Below, piece by piece: positions 33,975 to 43,452 of a stretch of 64,000 bases of DNA. The notes beneath the pieces are model-generated. The model saw only the letters and a program-made list of their open reading frames with translations. It was not told the DNA's origin and ran no database searches. Position 1 is the stretch's first letter; each line of letters begins with the position of its first letter. The stretch is from Flavisolibacter ginsenosidimutans (GTDB lineage Bacteria > Bacteroidota > Bacteroidia > Chitinophagales > Chitinophagaceae), in contig NZ_CP042433.1 of assembly GCF_007970805.1 (NCBI RefSeq), positions 2,294,001 to 2,358,000 of the forward strand. Reading direction: 5' to 3'. A program made the translations under genes and the position numbers.

Positions 33975-34841
33975 ATGAGACCACAACTTTTAAAAGTTTC
34001 CAAAGGCCCTGACCGTTCGTTTAGCGTTCGCCGCGATTTATTCCCCATCAACAACCGCTGGCATTACCACAGCGAGGTGGAACTGATTCACATTAAAAAA
34101 GGCGAAGGCACGCAATTTATTGGCGACTGCATCAAACGCTTTAAAGCCGGTGATGTGGTTTTGGTTGGCTCTAACCTCCCGCATTACTGGCGCTTCGACG
34201 ATGTGTATTACGAAGAAGGCACAAAAGAGGCCGCCGATGTGCGGGTAGCGCATTTCAACGAAAATTTTTGGGGTGCGCAGTTCCTGGATTTACCGGAAAA
34301 CCTCTCCCTCAAAACCGTTTTAGAAAAAGGCAGAAGAGGCTTGCAGATTACCGGCAAAACACGCCAACGTGTAGCCGAATTGCTGGAACAAATGCAGGAA
34401 GCCGACGGACCGCACCGCATCATTCTTTTAATGGAAGCGTTGAACGCCGTTGGCAACGGCAAGCAATTGGCCCCGCTTTCCTCCATTGGTTTCAAGCCCG
34501 ATTTGGTGGATGCAGAAAAAGACCGCATCAATGCCATTTATGAATACTCGATCAAAAACTTCAAGCGCAAGATTCAGTTGGAAGAAATTGCGGAAGTTGC
34601 CAACATCAGTCCCAATTCTTTTTGCCGTTACTTCAAGTCGAGAACGAGAAAAACCTATTCGCAGTTTTTGATTGAATTAAGAGTTGGTCACGCTTGTAAA
34701 TTGCTCATCGAAAACAACCAGTGCATCAAGCGCCTTTGCTACGAAAGCGGCTTTAATAATTTCACCAGCTTTCACAAGTATTTCAAACTAATAACCGGCA
34801 AAAGCCCGCTGGCTTATCAAAAAGAATTCACCGCCAATTAG
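33975..34841 (+). CDS. AraC-family transcriptional regulator
   Basis: The 288-aa protein has an N-terminal cupin-like sugar-sensing domain (about 15-100; WHYHSEVELIHIKKGEG and FKAGDVVLVGSNLPHYW) and a C-terminal AraC DNA-binding domain (about 185-285) ending in ITGKSPLAYQKEF. It faces the sugar operon divergently. It probably activates it when the deoxy sugar is present. A strong terminator follows. Confidence 0.92.
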   Translation: MRPQLLKVSKGPDRSFSVRRDLFPINNRWHYHSEVELIHIKKGEGTQFIGDCIKRFKAGDVVLVGSNLPHYWRFDDVYYEEGTKEAADVRVAHFNENFWGAQFLDLPENLSLKTVLEKGRRGLQITGKTRQRVAELLEQMQEADGPHRIILLMEALNAVGNGKQLAPLSSIGFKPDLVDAEKDRINAIYEYSIKNFKRKIQLEEIAEVANISPNSFCRYFKSRTRKTYSQFLIELRVGHACKLLIENNQCIKRLCYESGFNNFTSFHKYFKLITGKSPLAYQKEFTAN

Positions 34842-34858
34842 CAGATAAATGATTGAAC

Positions 34859-34900
34859 CAAAGGCCAATCTTCAGGCTTACCGAAGATTGGCCTTTTTTA
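34859..34900 (+). terminator. Rho-independent terminator after the AraC gene
   Basis: AAGGCCAATCTTC (34861-34873) pairs with GAAGATTGGCCTT (34883-34895) around a 9-base loop, followed by TTTTTATTTT. It is a classic strong terminator. Confidence 0.92.
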
Positions 34901-34949
34901 TTTTAGTACCGGTAAGTTTACACGCAGGGCTTCATTTTCGCCTTGGACT

Positions 34950-35010
34950 TTGGTTGCGTTGCATGCTCTCTGCCTGCAGGCAGGTTGTTCGTTTGAGATG
35001 TCTATTGAAC
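34950..35010 (+). repeat. Dispersed repeat, copy H (degenerate)
   Basis: TTTGGTTGCGTTGCATGCTC then TCTGCCTGCAGGCAGGTTGT and TCGTTTGAGATGTCTATTGA keep the left-half order GTTGCGTxGCA...TTCGTT. The palindrome TGCCTGCAGGCA is inserted and includes a CTGCAG site. Confidence 0.5.
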
Positions 35011-35070
35011 AAAGGATGCTGACCGTTGTATTGCTATACGAACACAAGAAATTAATTTGCTTTTGATTTT

Positions 35071-35604
35071 ATGCAGGCAGCACACAACATCATTTGGACC
35101 ATTGGCCACTCAACAAGAACGATGGAAGAATTCATCCAAATGCTGCAATCGTTTTCCATTACACAGGTTGCCGACGTGCGGCATTTTCCCGGTTCCCGCA
35201 AGTTTCCGCATTTTAATAAAGAGGAGCTTGGCCGTGCTTTGGCAACCGCCAACATTCGCTACGAACACATAGAATCCTTGGGCGGACGAAGGAAACCAAA
35301 AAGCAATTCCAAAAACATTGCGTGGCGTCATCCTGCTTTTAGAGGGTATGCGGATTACATGGAAACGCCGCCGTTTCGTGAAGGGATTCACATTCTTGAG
35401 CAACTCGGTGCAGAAACAAGAACCGCTTACATGTGCTCCGAAGCCGTTTGGTGGCGTTGCCACCGGTCCTTGATATCGGATTATTTAAAAGCGAAAGGAT
35501 GGACGGTGCAACACATCATGGACGTTGGCAAAGCAAAAGAACATCCGTTCACAGCGCCTGCAAAAGTTGTGAACGGGCACCTGTCTTACATGCAGGACGA
35601 ATGA
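35071..35604 (+). CDS. DUF488 family protein
   Basis: The 177-aa protein has the DUF488 signatures IGHST at the N-terminus, ADVRHFPGSRKFPHFN and MCSEAVWWRCHRSLISDYL. The two conserved cysteines and the CHR motif suggest a rhodanese-like fold. The biochemical role is unknown. It stands alone between the repeat element and the GH28 gene. Confidence 0.85.
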   Translation: MQAAHNIIWTIGHSTRTMEEFIQMLQSFSITQVADVRHFPGSRKFPHFNKEELGRALATANIRYEHIESLGGRRKPKSNSKNIAWRHPAFRGYADYMETPPFREGIHILEQLGAETRTAYMCSEAVWWRCHRSLISDYLKAKGWTVQHIMDVGKAKEHPFTAPAKVVNGHLSYMQDE

Positions 35605-35675
35605 AAAGGCGGCCCGTTGTGTACAAAATCAAATAACCTTTTTCGGCAGAAAAGCTTTTGAAGAAAGGCCTTTCA

Positions 35676-37199
35676 CTACAAATCCTTTCGGTCGGCCGAT
35701 TGAATCATTGCGTCCTTCAAGCCGCGTACCTGTTGTATGCTCACGTCTTTTACATTCTTCAACACAACCGTGGAAGCACCGGGGGCTTTTTGTGCTTTGA
35801 TGTAACGAAGCTCTGCGCCCTTCACATCATCGAGTATAAAGGGTGGACGACCGTCTTCATTCATATAGCTGACTTCAACATCGGTCAACTTCAGGTTCTT
35901 TACATGGCGCACATAAAAGCCGTACGAAGGCAGCACACGCCAACGGCCCGGCTCGGGGTAATCTTTTTCGTATTCGGGCACCACGCGATTCACGGAATCT
36001 TTCAACCCGCCGCCTTTGTAATAAATTTTGATGTTGCTTAATTGCAGGTCTTCAATGTCGTGCCCCGGCAAACCGCTGATCAATGCACCCTGCCTTGCGT
36101 CCACGTTCCAGGCAACCACGTTCTCAATGATGATTCTTCTGCATTTGCCAACCGGTATCGTATCCGGCCCGCGCATTCTCGCACCCAAACGGATAAAGAT
36201 GGGAGCGTTCAAAATATCACGCATGGTAAGGTTAGAGATGGTCACGTCTTCCAGCAAAGCACCGTCAACGGTTTCCAGCGCAAGCCCGCGACAATATTCA
36301 AACACGCAATTGGTAATAGTAATGTTTTTAAAGCCACCGTTCGATTCCGTTCCAAATTTAATGCGGCCCGTTGCCGAGCTATCGGAGTAACGTTTGTATT
36401 CACGTTTGAACGTGCCGTCAAGCAACGTTCCTTCGTCGTAACCGCTTACCTGGCAATTGGTGATGGTGACGTTTTCTGTTGGCTTTGCATAACCCAAACC
36501 GAAAGAGCTTTTCAAACAAATTCCGTCATCAAACGGCGAGTTCACGGTGCAGTTGGAAACGCGAACGTTCTTGCAGCAATCAATGTCAAAGCCGTCGCGG
36601 TTGGTATCTACTTTCAGGTTGTCAAGAGTAAGGTTGTCCACACCAGTGGCAAGAATCGCAAACCAGCCGCCGTGCAAAATCGAAACGTCTTTGATGGTCA
36701 CATTGCGGCAAAGCAAAAGCGAAATGGCTTTGTTGGGCTTTTGATCGCCTTTTTTGCCGCTGCGTACAAGGCCTTTTCCCCATATCAAACCGTTGCCGAT
36801 AATGGAAACGTCGTGCAGCTTTTCGCCCCAGATGAAACTGTTCTGCCAATGGCTGTGACCGTAATCCTGGTACGTGTCGTTCACGCTTGGTTCGGGCTTG
36901 TCAAACTCGGTTGAATCAGAAGAAGCAATTAATGTTGCGCCCTGCTCAATAAACAAACAGATATTGCTTTTAAGACGAACGGAACCGAGCAAATAATTTC
37001 CGGCGGGAAAATAAATTGTTCCGCCACCTGCTGCGGCTGCGTCTTCAATCACTTTGTTCACGGCTTTCGTATCGCTGGTTGTACCGTTGCCTTTTGCGCC
37101 GAGTTCTTTTACGTTGTAAAAAGACTTCGTTTGCGCAAGAGAGAGAATTGAATAACCGATACTTAACAGGAGTAGAAAAAACCTTGCGTTTTTTATCAT
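35676..37199 (-). CDS. GH28-like polygalacturonase/rhamnogalacturonase, secreted
   Basis: After a signal peptide (1-22), the 507-aa protein opens with the pectate-lyase-superfamily segment FYNVKELGAKGNGTTSDTKA, then a right-handed beta-helix. GH28 catalytic features are NRDGFDID (usually NTDG), the DD pair in PFDDGICLKS, and RIK in GRIKFGTESNGGF; the GHG motif of typical GH28 is not clear. It cuts galacturonic-acid-containing chains if active. It is divergent from the next two carbohydrate genes with a 163-base control region. Confidence 0.8.
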   Translation of the reverse strand: MIKNARFFLLLLSIGYSILSLAQTKSFYNVKELGAKGNGTTSDTKAVNKVIEDAAAAGGGTIYFPAGNYLLGSVRLKSNICLFIEQGATLIASSDSTEFDKPEPSVNDTYQDYGHSHWQNSFIWGEKLHDVSIIGNGLIWGKGLVRSGKKGDQKPNKAISLLLCRNVTIKDVSILHGGWFAILATGVDNLTLDNLKVDTNRDGFDIDCCKNVRVSNCTVNSPFDDGICLKSSFGLGYAKPTENVTITNCQVSGYDEGTLLDGTFKREYKRYSDSSATGRIKFGTESNGGFKNITITNCVFEYCRGLALETVDGALLEDVTISNLTMRDILNAPIFIRLGARMRGPDTIPVGKCRRIIIENVVAWNVDARQGALISGLPGHDIEDLQLSNIKIYYKGGGLKDSVNRVVPEYEKDYPEPGRWRVLPSYGFYVRHVKNLKLTDVEVSYMNEDGRPPFILDDVKGAELRYIKAQKAPGASTVVLKNVKDVSIQQVRGLKDAMIQSADRKDL

Positions 37200-37362
37200 G
37201 GTTTAGTATTCATTAAGCAAACAATAAAATTGGTCGGTGCAATAGAAACATAAATGGAGCGTAGTCGTTTTATTTCGTTAGCATACTATTCAACAATTCT
37301 GGCAAAGGCCATTCGGTAAAAAATTTTGGCCGAATATTAAGTTGCGATTAACGATTGTTTTT
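37200..37362. promoter_or_regulatory. Divergent control region, GH28 / beta-helix genes
   Basis: The 163-base spacer is moderately AT-rich with several short TTTG words. It probably carries two promoters facing out. No operator was identified. Confidence 0.45.
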
Positions 37363-38865
37363 ATGAAGAAAAAAATCCCGGCCTCTCTCCTGCTCATTTT
37401 TGCAGCGCTTTTTGCTTTTCGTTCCGCCAAAGAATGGAACTCAAAATTTGTCACCCAAAATAAAGACGGCTCGCTTAGTTATGCACCCGATGAAAAAGGA
37501 AACATCCTTCCCGATTTCAGCCGCGTGGGATTTTATGCCGGCGATAAAGACATTCCTTCTATTGCCGTTGTAAAAACCGTTTCGCCTTCGGCAAACGCTG
37601 AACAAGAAATTCAATCGGCCATTGATGAACTAAGCAAACAACCGCTTGATAAAAATGGATTTCGCGGCGCTGTGTTGTTGAAGAAAGGAACCTACATCAT
37701 CAACGATAAAATAAAAGTTGAAGCCAGCGGCATTGTGCTGCGCGGTGAAGGTGAGGGCACAAAACTAATTGCAGCAGGAACCGTTAACCGCCCGTTGATT
37801 GATGTGTCCGGAACCGGCAAGGTGCAGGAAGTCAGAGGAACGAGAACAGCGGTTACGGATGCTTACGTTCCCGTTGGCGCTAAATCATTCACCGTTGAGT
37901 CGGCAAACGGTTTCAAGGCCGGTGACAGAATTATTCTTTATCGTCCCGGCACGGAGCAATGGATTAAAGATTTAAAGATGGACCAGATTGAAGCAAGAGG
38001 CGGAACGAAGCAATGGCAGCCGAAAGAATACAACTTGCAATACGAAAGAGTGGTAACGAAAGTTGAGGGCAATAAAATTTTTATTGACAATCCCGTTGTG
38101 ATGGCCATGGAACCGAAGTACGGCGGCGGACAAATTTTCAAATACACGTTCGACGGCCGCATCAATCACGTGGGTGTTGAAAACCTTGCCTGCGAGTCGG
38201 CGTTTACAAGCGACACGGCCGAGAATCATGCGTGGGATGCGGTATCGTTCGACAGGATTGAAAATGGCTGGGTGCGCAACGTAACGGCAAAATATTTTGC
38301 TTATGCCTGCGTGCACCTAAACGAATGGGCAAAGAACATTACGGTAACGAATTGCGGCTGCTTTGAGCACAAGTCCGTCATCACCGGCGGTCGTCGCTAT
38401 TCGTTTTGCAACGAAGGCCAGCAAAACCTTTTTGCCAATTGCGAAGCAACGGATGGACGGCACGATTACGTAACGCAGGCAAGAACCTGTGGCCCGAACG
38501 TGTTCTACAATTGCACGGCAAAAAGAACACATGCCGATATTGGCCCGCATCACCGGTGGTCGAGCGGAACGCTGTACGATAACGTTGTAACGGATGGCGA
38601 AATCAATATTCAAGATCGCGGCAATTACGGAAGCGGTCACGGTTGGGTTGGCGTAACGCAAATTCTTTGGAACTGCACGGCCAAAAAAGTAGCGGTGCAA
38701 AGTCCGTGGGTAAACGGAAAGAATTATTGCATTGGATTGAAAGGCACGAAAGTTCCCGGCCGTTTCAAAGACCGTCCCGACGGCGAATGGGAAGGGCAAA
38801 ACAAAGAGGGCTTGCAACCGGCGTCGTTGTATGCGGCGCAGTTAAAGACGCGGAAGAAAGCCTGA
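37363..38865 (+). CDS. Secreted right-handed beta-helix protein, putative lyase
   Basis: The ATG at 37363 gives a lysine-rich start and signal peptide; the upstream codon at 37342 does not. The 500-aa protein has repeated strands with N-x-T/G-V turns (VGVENLACESAF, VRNVTAKYFAY, ITVTNCGCF) typical of a beta-helix fold. The conserved block SDTAENHAWDAVSFD, the repeated H/D/R motifs (DGRHDYVTQ, GPHHRWSSG) and GSGHGW suggest an active site in a groove. The family is probably a polysaccharide lyase or related carbohydrate enzyme, but I cannot name the class. Confidence 0.7.
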   Translation: MKKKIPASLLLIFAALFAFRSAKEWNSKFVTQNKDGSLSYAPDEKGNILPDFSRVGFYAGDKDIPSIAVVKTVSPSANAEQEIQSAIDELSKQPLDKNGFRGAVLLKKGTYIINDKIKVEASGIVLRGEGEGTKLIAAGTVNRPLIDVSGTGKVQEVRGTRTAVTDAYVPVGAKSFTVESANGFKAGDRIILYRPGTEQWIKDLKMDQIEARGGTKQWQPKEYNLQYERVVTKVEGNKIFIDNPVVMAMEPKYGGGQIFKYTFDGRINHVGVENLACESAFTSDTAENHAWDAVSFDRIENGWVRNVTAKYFAYACVHLNEWAKNITVTNCGCFEHKSVITGGRRYSFCNEGQQNLFANCEATDGRHDYVTQARTCGPNVFYNCTAKRTHADIGPHHRWSSGTLYDNVVTDGEINIQDRGNYGSGHGWVGVTQILWNCTAKKVAVQSPWVNGKNYCIGLKGTKVPGRFKDRPDGEWEGQNKEGLQPASLYAAQLKTRKKA

Positions 38866-38916
38866 GCCGAACGATTGCAACGACAATGCAGACCAGCACA
38901 CAATAAAAAAGCAACC

Positions 38917-40149
38917 ATGAAACGATTGTTCGCCCCTTTCCTGTTTCTTTCTTCTACGCTTTTTGCGCAAACGAATACTGAAGATGTAGTACGAAGAGTA
39001 GCCGACCGCATTTTGCAAACAACTTTCTTCCAGTTTGTGAACAACAAAACAGGAGAAAAATTCCGGAGCACAAAAGGTAAAGACACCACCAACAACGTGA
39101 AGGCCGAAAGCAAGTTCAATAAAGGGCAATACGTGAACGGCGTGCTGACGGTGGGCATGTTGCGCATCAGTGATGTGCTGAACGACGCAAAGTATCTTGA
39201 TTACTCACGCCGGAACTTTGGTTTTATTTTCGACAACCTTGATTACTTCAAACGCATGTTTGATGCGGGCAACAACGGCGTGGAATACCGCCCGGTGTTT
39301 CGCATTGGTTCGCTGGACGATTGCGGCTCTATGTCGGCGGGCCTGCTTGACGTTTATGCCTTCGACAAGCGCAAGGATTACCTTGACTACTTGAATCGTG
39401 TAAGCGATTACATCCTCAACAAACAAGTACGGTTTCCCGATGGAACGCTGGCGAGGAACGGTCCGCGCAAGATGACGTTGTGGGCCGATGATTTGTACAT
39501 GAGCGTTCCTTACCTGGCGAGAATGGGAAAGCTGCCCGGCGATAAAAAGTATTTTGATTTTGCCATTCAGCAAGTCGAAAACTTCAACCGATACATCTAC
39601 GATTCAACAACGGGACTTTACTTTCACACCTTCTTCAACGACGAGAACATGAACGGCGTAGCACGTTGGGGACGTTGCAACGGCTGGGTGGCTTTGGCGC
39701 AAGTGGAGTTGTTAAACAATCTCCCGGCGAATCATCCAAAACGTCCTGAATTGACAAAGCTTTTGCTTCGGCAAATCGTTGGCTTCTCCCGTTACCAGGA
39801 CACGAGCGGCATGTGGCATCAACTGTTGGACAAACCCGAATCTTATCTTGAATCTTCGGTAACCGCCATGTACGTGTACACCGTTGCAAAAGCCGTGAAC
39901 GAAGGCTGGATCAACAAGCGCTTTATCACCGTTGCGCAAAGAGGTTGGGACGCATTGGTGAAGCGAGTCACTGCCGATGGACAAATACCTGACATCTGCG
40001 TTGGCACGTCCGTGGAGGAAGACCTTTCGTATTATTTCAATCGCCCAAGAGAAACCAACGACACGCACGGCCTGGGTGCGTTTTTAATGGCCGGCGCGGA
40101 GATGATAAAAGCCAAGGATAAGCTGGTGGATTTAAGCAAGAGGCGTTAA
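38917..40149 (+). CDS. GH105-like unsaturated uronyl hydrolase, secreted
   Basis: The ATG at 38917 gives a signal peptide (to LFAQ). The 410-aa (alpha/alpha)6-barrel protein has acidic motifs at LDDCGSMSAG (133-142) and LWADDLYMS (188-196), and WGRCNGW (251-257), as in YteR/GH105 enzymes. These remove the unsaturated uronic acid left by pectate or rhamnogalacturonan lyases. It starts 51 bases after the beta-helix gene, so the two are probably one transcript. A terminator follows. Confidence 0.85.
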   Translation: MKRLFAPFLFLSSTLFAQTNTEDVVRRVADRILQTTFFQFVNNKTGEKFRSTKGKDTTNNVKAESKFNKGQYVNGVLTVGMLRISDVLNDAKYLDYSRRNFGFIFDNLDYFKRMFDAGNNGVEYRPVFRIGSLDDCGSMSAGLLDVYAFDKRKDYLDYLNRVSDYILNKQVRFPDGTLARNGPRKMTLWADDLYMSVPYLARMGKLPGDKKYFDFAIQQVENFNRYIYDSTTGLYFHTFFNDENMNGVARWGRCNGWVALAQVELLNNLPANHPKRPELTKLLLRQIVGFSRYQDTSGMWHQLLDKPESYLESSVTAMYVYTVAKAVNEGWINKRFITVAQRGWDALVKRVTADGQIPDICVGTSVEEDLSYYFNRPRETNDTHGLGAFLMAGAEMIKAKDKLVDLSKRR

Positions 40150-40173
40150 TGAAGTTGTACAACCTTGTAGCGA

Positions 40174-40207
40174 CAAAGCCCCGATAGATTCGGGGGCTTT
40201 TGTTTTT
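40174..40207 (+). terminator. Rho-independent terminator after GH105
   Basis: CAAAGCCCCGA and TCGGGGGCTTTTG pair around a 5-base loop with a T-rich tail. It overlaps the start of the next dispersed repeat. Confidence 0.85.
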
Positions 40208-40278
40208 ATGTACTAAGCTGTGGTGCTGCGATTGCACTTCTGTTGCGTCACATGCTTGTGCGTTCGGGAAGTCTATTT
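40202..40278 (+). repeat. Dispersed repeat, copy E (left half)
   Basis: TTTTTATGTACTAAGCTGTG, then GTGCTGCGATTGCACTTC and TGTTGCGTCACATGCTTGTG, then CGTTCGGGAAGTCTATTTG. It fills the space between the GH105 gene and the restriction-modification pair. Confidence 0.7.
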
Positions 40279-40302
40279 GACAATTAGCTTAAATTTGTTC
40301 GC

Positions 40303-41904
40303 ATGACGCAGACTATAGACCTTCAACCACTTGACAATGAGTTGCCAAGTCACTTTGCTGACAGGTTGGGCGTCTTATATACTAAGACTGTAACGACACA
40401 GCACAAGAAAGACAATGGGCAATTTTTCACACCTACCGAAATTGCTCATTTCATGGCAAGGCTTGTCACAGAGACCAAAGGCAAGTTGAAAATTCTTGAC
40501 CCAGGTTGTGGAACAGTAATACTGTCAAGCTCACTTATTGAAACAGTTATTCTTCGTGGTGACACAGTAAAAGACATTGAGCTTGTAGTTTACGAAACTG
40601 ACAAAGACATTCTTCCTTATACACAGGCAACGCTTGACTACTTGAAAACATGGCTTCAAGGGAAGAAAGTCGGTTTCAAAGCAACGCTTGACACAAATGA
40701 TTTTGTGTTAGAAAACAAAGATTGCTTTGAACAAGGAAGCACTCTTTTCTATGAGCCGAAGAATGCTATTTACGATATTGTCATTTCAAATCCACCATAC
40801 TTTAAAATCGGTAAAGACGATAAAAGGGCAGTTGTTGCAAAGTCAATCGTTTGGGGACAACCCAACATTTACTCAATCTTCTTAATGACAGCTGCAAAAC
40901 TTTTAAAAAATGGTGGTGAACTCATTTTCATTATCCCACGAAGTTTTGCAGCAGGTAATTATTTCAGAGCATTTCGGGAAGCATTCTTCACAGAAATTGA
41001 AATCGAGCAGATACATCTTTTTAACTCAAGAACTGACACTTTCAACCGTGACAATGTTTTGCAGGAGACATTAATTTTAAAAGGCAAGAAGCAAAAACTG
41101 AACGGACATTTAGCTAATATCCTTTTAACTCATTCTAATGGAGTTATTGACCTTGACCAACCAACTGAAAAAGAATATCAGGCAGATGAATTAATTGACT
41201 TCAACACGAAGGAAAAAATCCTGCATCTTCCAAGCAACGAGACAGAAGATAAAGTGATTAAACTTTTCAAATCATGGAACGGAAGTTTGCATAAGTACGA
41301 TATGCAAATATCGACAGGTCCAGTTGTTTCGTTCAGAGCAACTGAATATCTCTATGAGCAGTACAAAAACGGAACAAAAACTTTAGTTCCACTGTATCAG
41401 CTAATCAACACAGGAAAAATGACCTTTGAGTATCCTGTATTCAAAAAAGGCAAACCGCAATATATTCAATTTTGCGAAGAGACTAAACCACTTTTGCTGC
41501 CGAACAAAAATTACATTTTCCTTCGCCGCTTTAGTGCAAAAGATGATAAGAGCAGATTGGTTGCAACGCCATATTTCGTCGACATCTCACAAGCTGAATT
41601 TATTGGTGTCGAAAATCATTTAAATTACATCTACCGACCAAAAGGGCATTTGGCGAGAAACGAAATCTTAGGACTTGCTGCACTTTTGAACAGCAAATTA
41701 TTTGACACTTACTTTAGAACCTTCAACGGCAACATCAATGTGAGTGCAACAGAACTACGTGAAATGCCTTTGCCGCCGTTGGAAGATATAAAAGAAATCG
41801 GCAACCAAATAGTATTAACCAACAACTTTTCTCAACCTGTAGTTAACGAACTTGTAAACGACTACTTTGACTTGGAACACATTTTCGCTTATGAGCAAAA
41901 TTGA
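40303..41904 (+). CDS. Type II DNA adenine methyltransferase, BsuBI/PstI partner
   Basis: The 533-aa methylase has motif I LDPGCG (65-70), which binds S-adenosylmethionine, and the catalytic NPPY (163-166), typical of N6-adenine transfer. The C-terminal half looks like a target-recognition region (QISTGPVVSFRATEYL onward). The next gene is the BsuBI/PstI-family endonuclease and overlaps by 14 bases, so the expected target is CTGCAG. The gene is clearly more AT-rich by eye than its surroundings and uses more AAA/AAT and GAA codons, which suggests recent transfer. Confidence 0.9.
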   Translation: MTQTIDLQPLDNELPSHFADRLGVLYTKTVTTQHKKDNGQFFTPTEIAHFMARLVTETKGKLKILDPGCGTVILSSSLIETVILRGDTVKDIELVVYETDKDILPYTQATLDYLKTWLQGKKVGFKATLDTNDFVLENKDCFEQGSTLFYEPKNAIYDIVISNPPYFKIGKDDKRAVVAKSIVWGQPNIYSIFLMTAAKLLKNGGELIFIIPRSFAAGNYFRAFREAFFTEIEIEQIHLFNSRTDTFNRDNVLQETLILKGKKQKLNGHLANILLTHSNGVIDLDQPTEKEYQADELIDFNTKEKILHLPSNETEDKVIKLFKSWNGSLHKYDMQISTGPVVSFRATEYLYEQYKNGTKTLVPLYQLINTGKMTFEYPVFKKGKPQYIQFCEETKPLLLPNKNYIFLRRFSAKDDKSRLVATPYFVDISQAEFIGVENHLNYIYRPKGHLARNEILGLAALLNSKLFDTYFRTFNGNINVSATELREMPLPPLEDIKEIGNQIVLTNNFSQPVVNELVNDYFDLEHIFAYEQN

Positions 41905-42826
41905 TGACGCACAAAAAATACTGAAAGAATTAGGACTTCCCGCTGCCCAACAAAATGAAATCTCTGCTTACACTTTGTTAGCTCTTTGTGACATCAAACC
42001 AAGAGACAGTTGGAGCCAAGCTACAAGAGCAAGTTTGAAAGTTTCAAAAGGCATCATGGCTTTTTGCAAGGACGCTTATAAGAAAGAATATGCACCGAAC
42101 ACCAGAGAAACTTTCCGCAGGCAAGTTTTGCATCAGTTTGTGCAAGCGAGAATTGCTGATTACAATCCTGATAATCCGAAATTACCAGTAAATAGTCCAA
42201 ATGCTCATTACGCTGTAACCAACGAAGCACTTGAGGCAATTAAAACCTTCGGAACAAAAGCTTGGAAAGAAGAGGTTGAGCGGTTTAAATCGGAAATTGG
42301 TGAATTATCAAAACGCTACTTGAAAGAACGAAAACAAAATCTAATTCCTGTAAAACTTAGTAATGGAAAAATATTGAAACTTTCAGCAGGAAAACATAAT
42401 GAAGTGCAAGCTGCAATTGTACAGGACTTTGCTGCACGTTTTGCACAAGGAAGTGAAGTTCTGTATTTAGGCGATACTGCAAATAAGGATTTATATATAG
42501 ACCAGAAGAAATTGAAAGAGTTGGGTATTCATATTGACGAGCATAGTAAACTTCCTGACGTCGTACTTTACGACGAAAAAAGGAATTGGCTTTTCTTGAT
42601 TGAAGCTGTTACATCACATGGACCAGTTTCGCCTAAGCGGGTAATTGAATTGGAAGAACTGTTGAAAGACTGCAAAGCAGGAAGGGTTTACGTTTCTGCA
42701 TTTCCCGACTTTGCAGAGTTTAAAAAGCATTCAACAAACATTGCTTGGGAAACTGAAGTTTGGGTAGTTGACTTTCCAGAGCACATGATACATTTTAACG
42801 GAGACCGCTTTATGGGGCCGAGATAA
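41891..42826 (+). CDS. BsuBI/PstI-family type II restriction endonuclease
   Basis: The ATG at 41891 (MSKIDDAQKILKELGLP) lies inside the methylase end; an upstream codon at 41867 adds eight unlikely residues. The 311-aa protein has the family motif D223 (LPDVVLYD) and E238 in LFLIEAVTSHGPVS, the PD-(D/E)xK-like core of BsuBI/PstI enzymes, which cut CTGCAG. The overlap gives coupled expression. CTGCAG occurs several times in this window (for example near 6969, 34976 and 50944), so the methylase must protect the host. Confidence 0.9.
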   Translation: MSKIDDAQKILKELGLPAAQQNEISAYTLLALCDIKPRDSWSQATRASLKVSKGIMAFCKDAYKKEYAPNTRETFRRQVLHQFVQARIADYNPDNPKLPVNSPNAHYAVTNEALEAIKTFGTKAWKEEVERFKSEIGELSKRYLKERKQNLIPVKLSNGKILKLSAGKHNEVQAAIVQDFAARFAQGSEVLYLGDTANKDLYIDQKKLKELGIHIDEHSKLPDVVLYDEKRNWLFLIEAVTSHGPVSPKRVIELEELLKDCKAGRVYVSAFPDFAEFKKHSTNIAWETEVWVVDFPEHMIHFNGDRFMGPR

Positions 42827-42885
42827 CAAACCCATAAGTTCAGAAGTTTCATTAATCATAACTGGTTTCCGTACCGGAAGTATAA

Positions 42886-43452
42886 TTATTTAACATCCTT
42901 TTCGTAATGCAGCGCCAGCACACCCGAAGCAAGGCGCTCAGATGAAACCAATTTTAATTGAAGCCGGCTTCCGGCAAACAACGGAATGCCTTCGCCCAAT
43001 ACAACTGGGTTTACAAACAACCAATAATCATCAATCAAATTGTGCTGCATGAGCAGGTGTCCAATGCTTGGGCTGCCAAACACGACGATGTTCGCGCCTT
43101 CGCCTTCTTTCAGCTCTTGAATTTGCTCCGCAACATTCTCGCTGATGATTTTTGTTTTGTCAAGCTCTTTTCCTTTGAGTGTTTTGGAGACAACCACCTT
43201 GGTTACGCTGTTGTACCACCCTGAGTGTTCAATGTCGTGCTTCGACGGATTGGGGCCGTCCGCAGCTGTAGGCCAGTAGCCTTGCATCATGTCGTAAGTT
43301 ACCCGGCCGTAAAGCGCCGTATCCGCAGCCGCTGTTTCCCGGCCCGCATAATCAAAGAGTTCTTCGCCTACGTTTATCCAATTCATTTCGCCGTTTGGCC
43401 CGGCTACAAAGCCATCTAATGTTACGTGCATGAACCATACGATTCGTTTCAT
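42886..43452 (-). CDS. Dihydrofolate-reductase-like (RibD C-terminal) protein
   Basis: The 188-aa protein begins MKRIVWFMHVTLDGFVAGPNGEM, typical of the RibD_C/YwjB-YyaP family, a DHFR-fold NADPH-binding group. Later motifs are ALYGRVTYDMMQGYW, VVFGSPSIGHLLMQHNLID and PVVLGEGIPLF. Function is unassigned; members may reduce small pterin- or flavin-like substrates. It is transcribed alone. Confidence 0.88.
   Translation of the reverse strand: MKRIVWFMHVTLDGFVAGPNGEMNWINVGEELFDYAGRETAAADTALYGRVTYDMMQGYWPTAADGPNPSKHDIEHSGWYNSVTKVVVSKTLKGKELDKTKIISENVAEQIQELKEGEGANIVVFGSPSIGHLLMQHNLIDDYWLFVNPVVLGEGIPLFAGSRLQLKLVSSERLASGVLALHYEKDVK

Noticed and set aside
36042..36914. 290-aa plus-strand ORF opposite GH28
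   Set aside because: It is an antisense shadow of a well-supported GH28 frame, with no signal peptide, motif or believable domain.
35676..40149. A complete pectin PUL at 35.7-40.1 kb
   Set aside because: No SusC/SusD pair, regulator or sulfatase is in this small cluster, so it is described only as an enzyme set.
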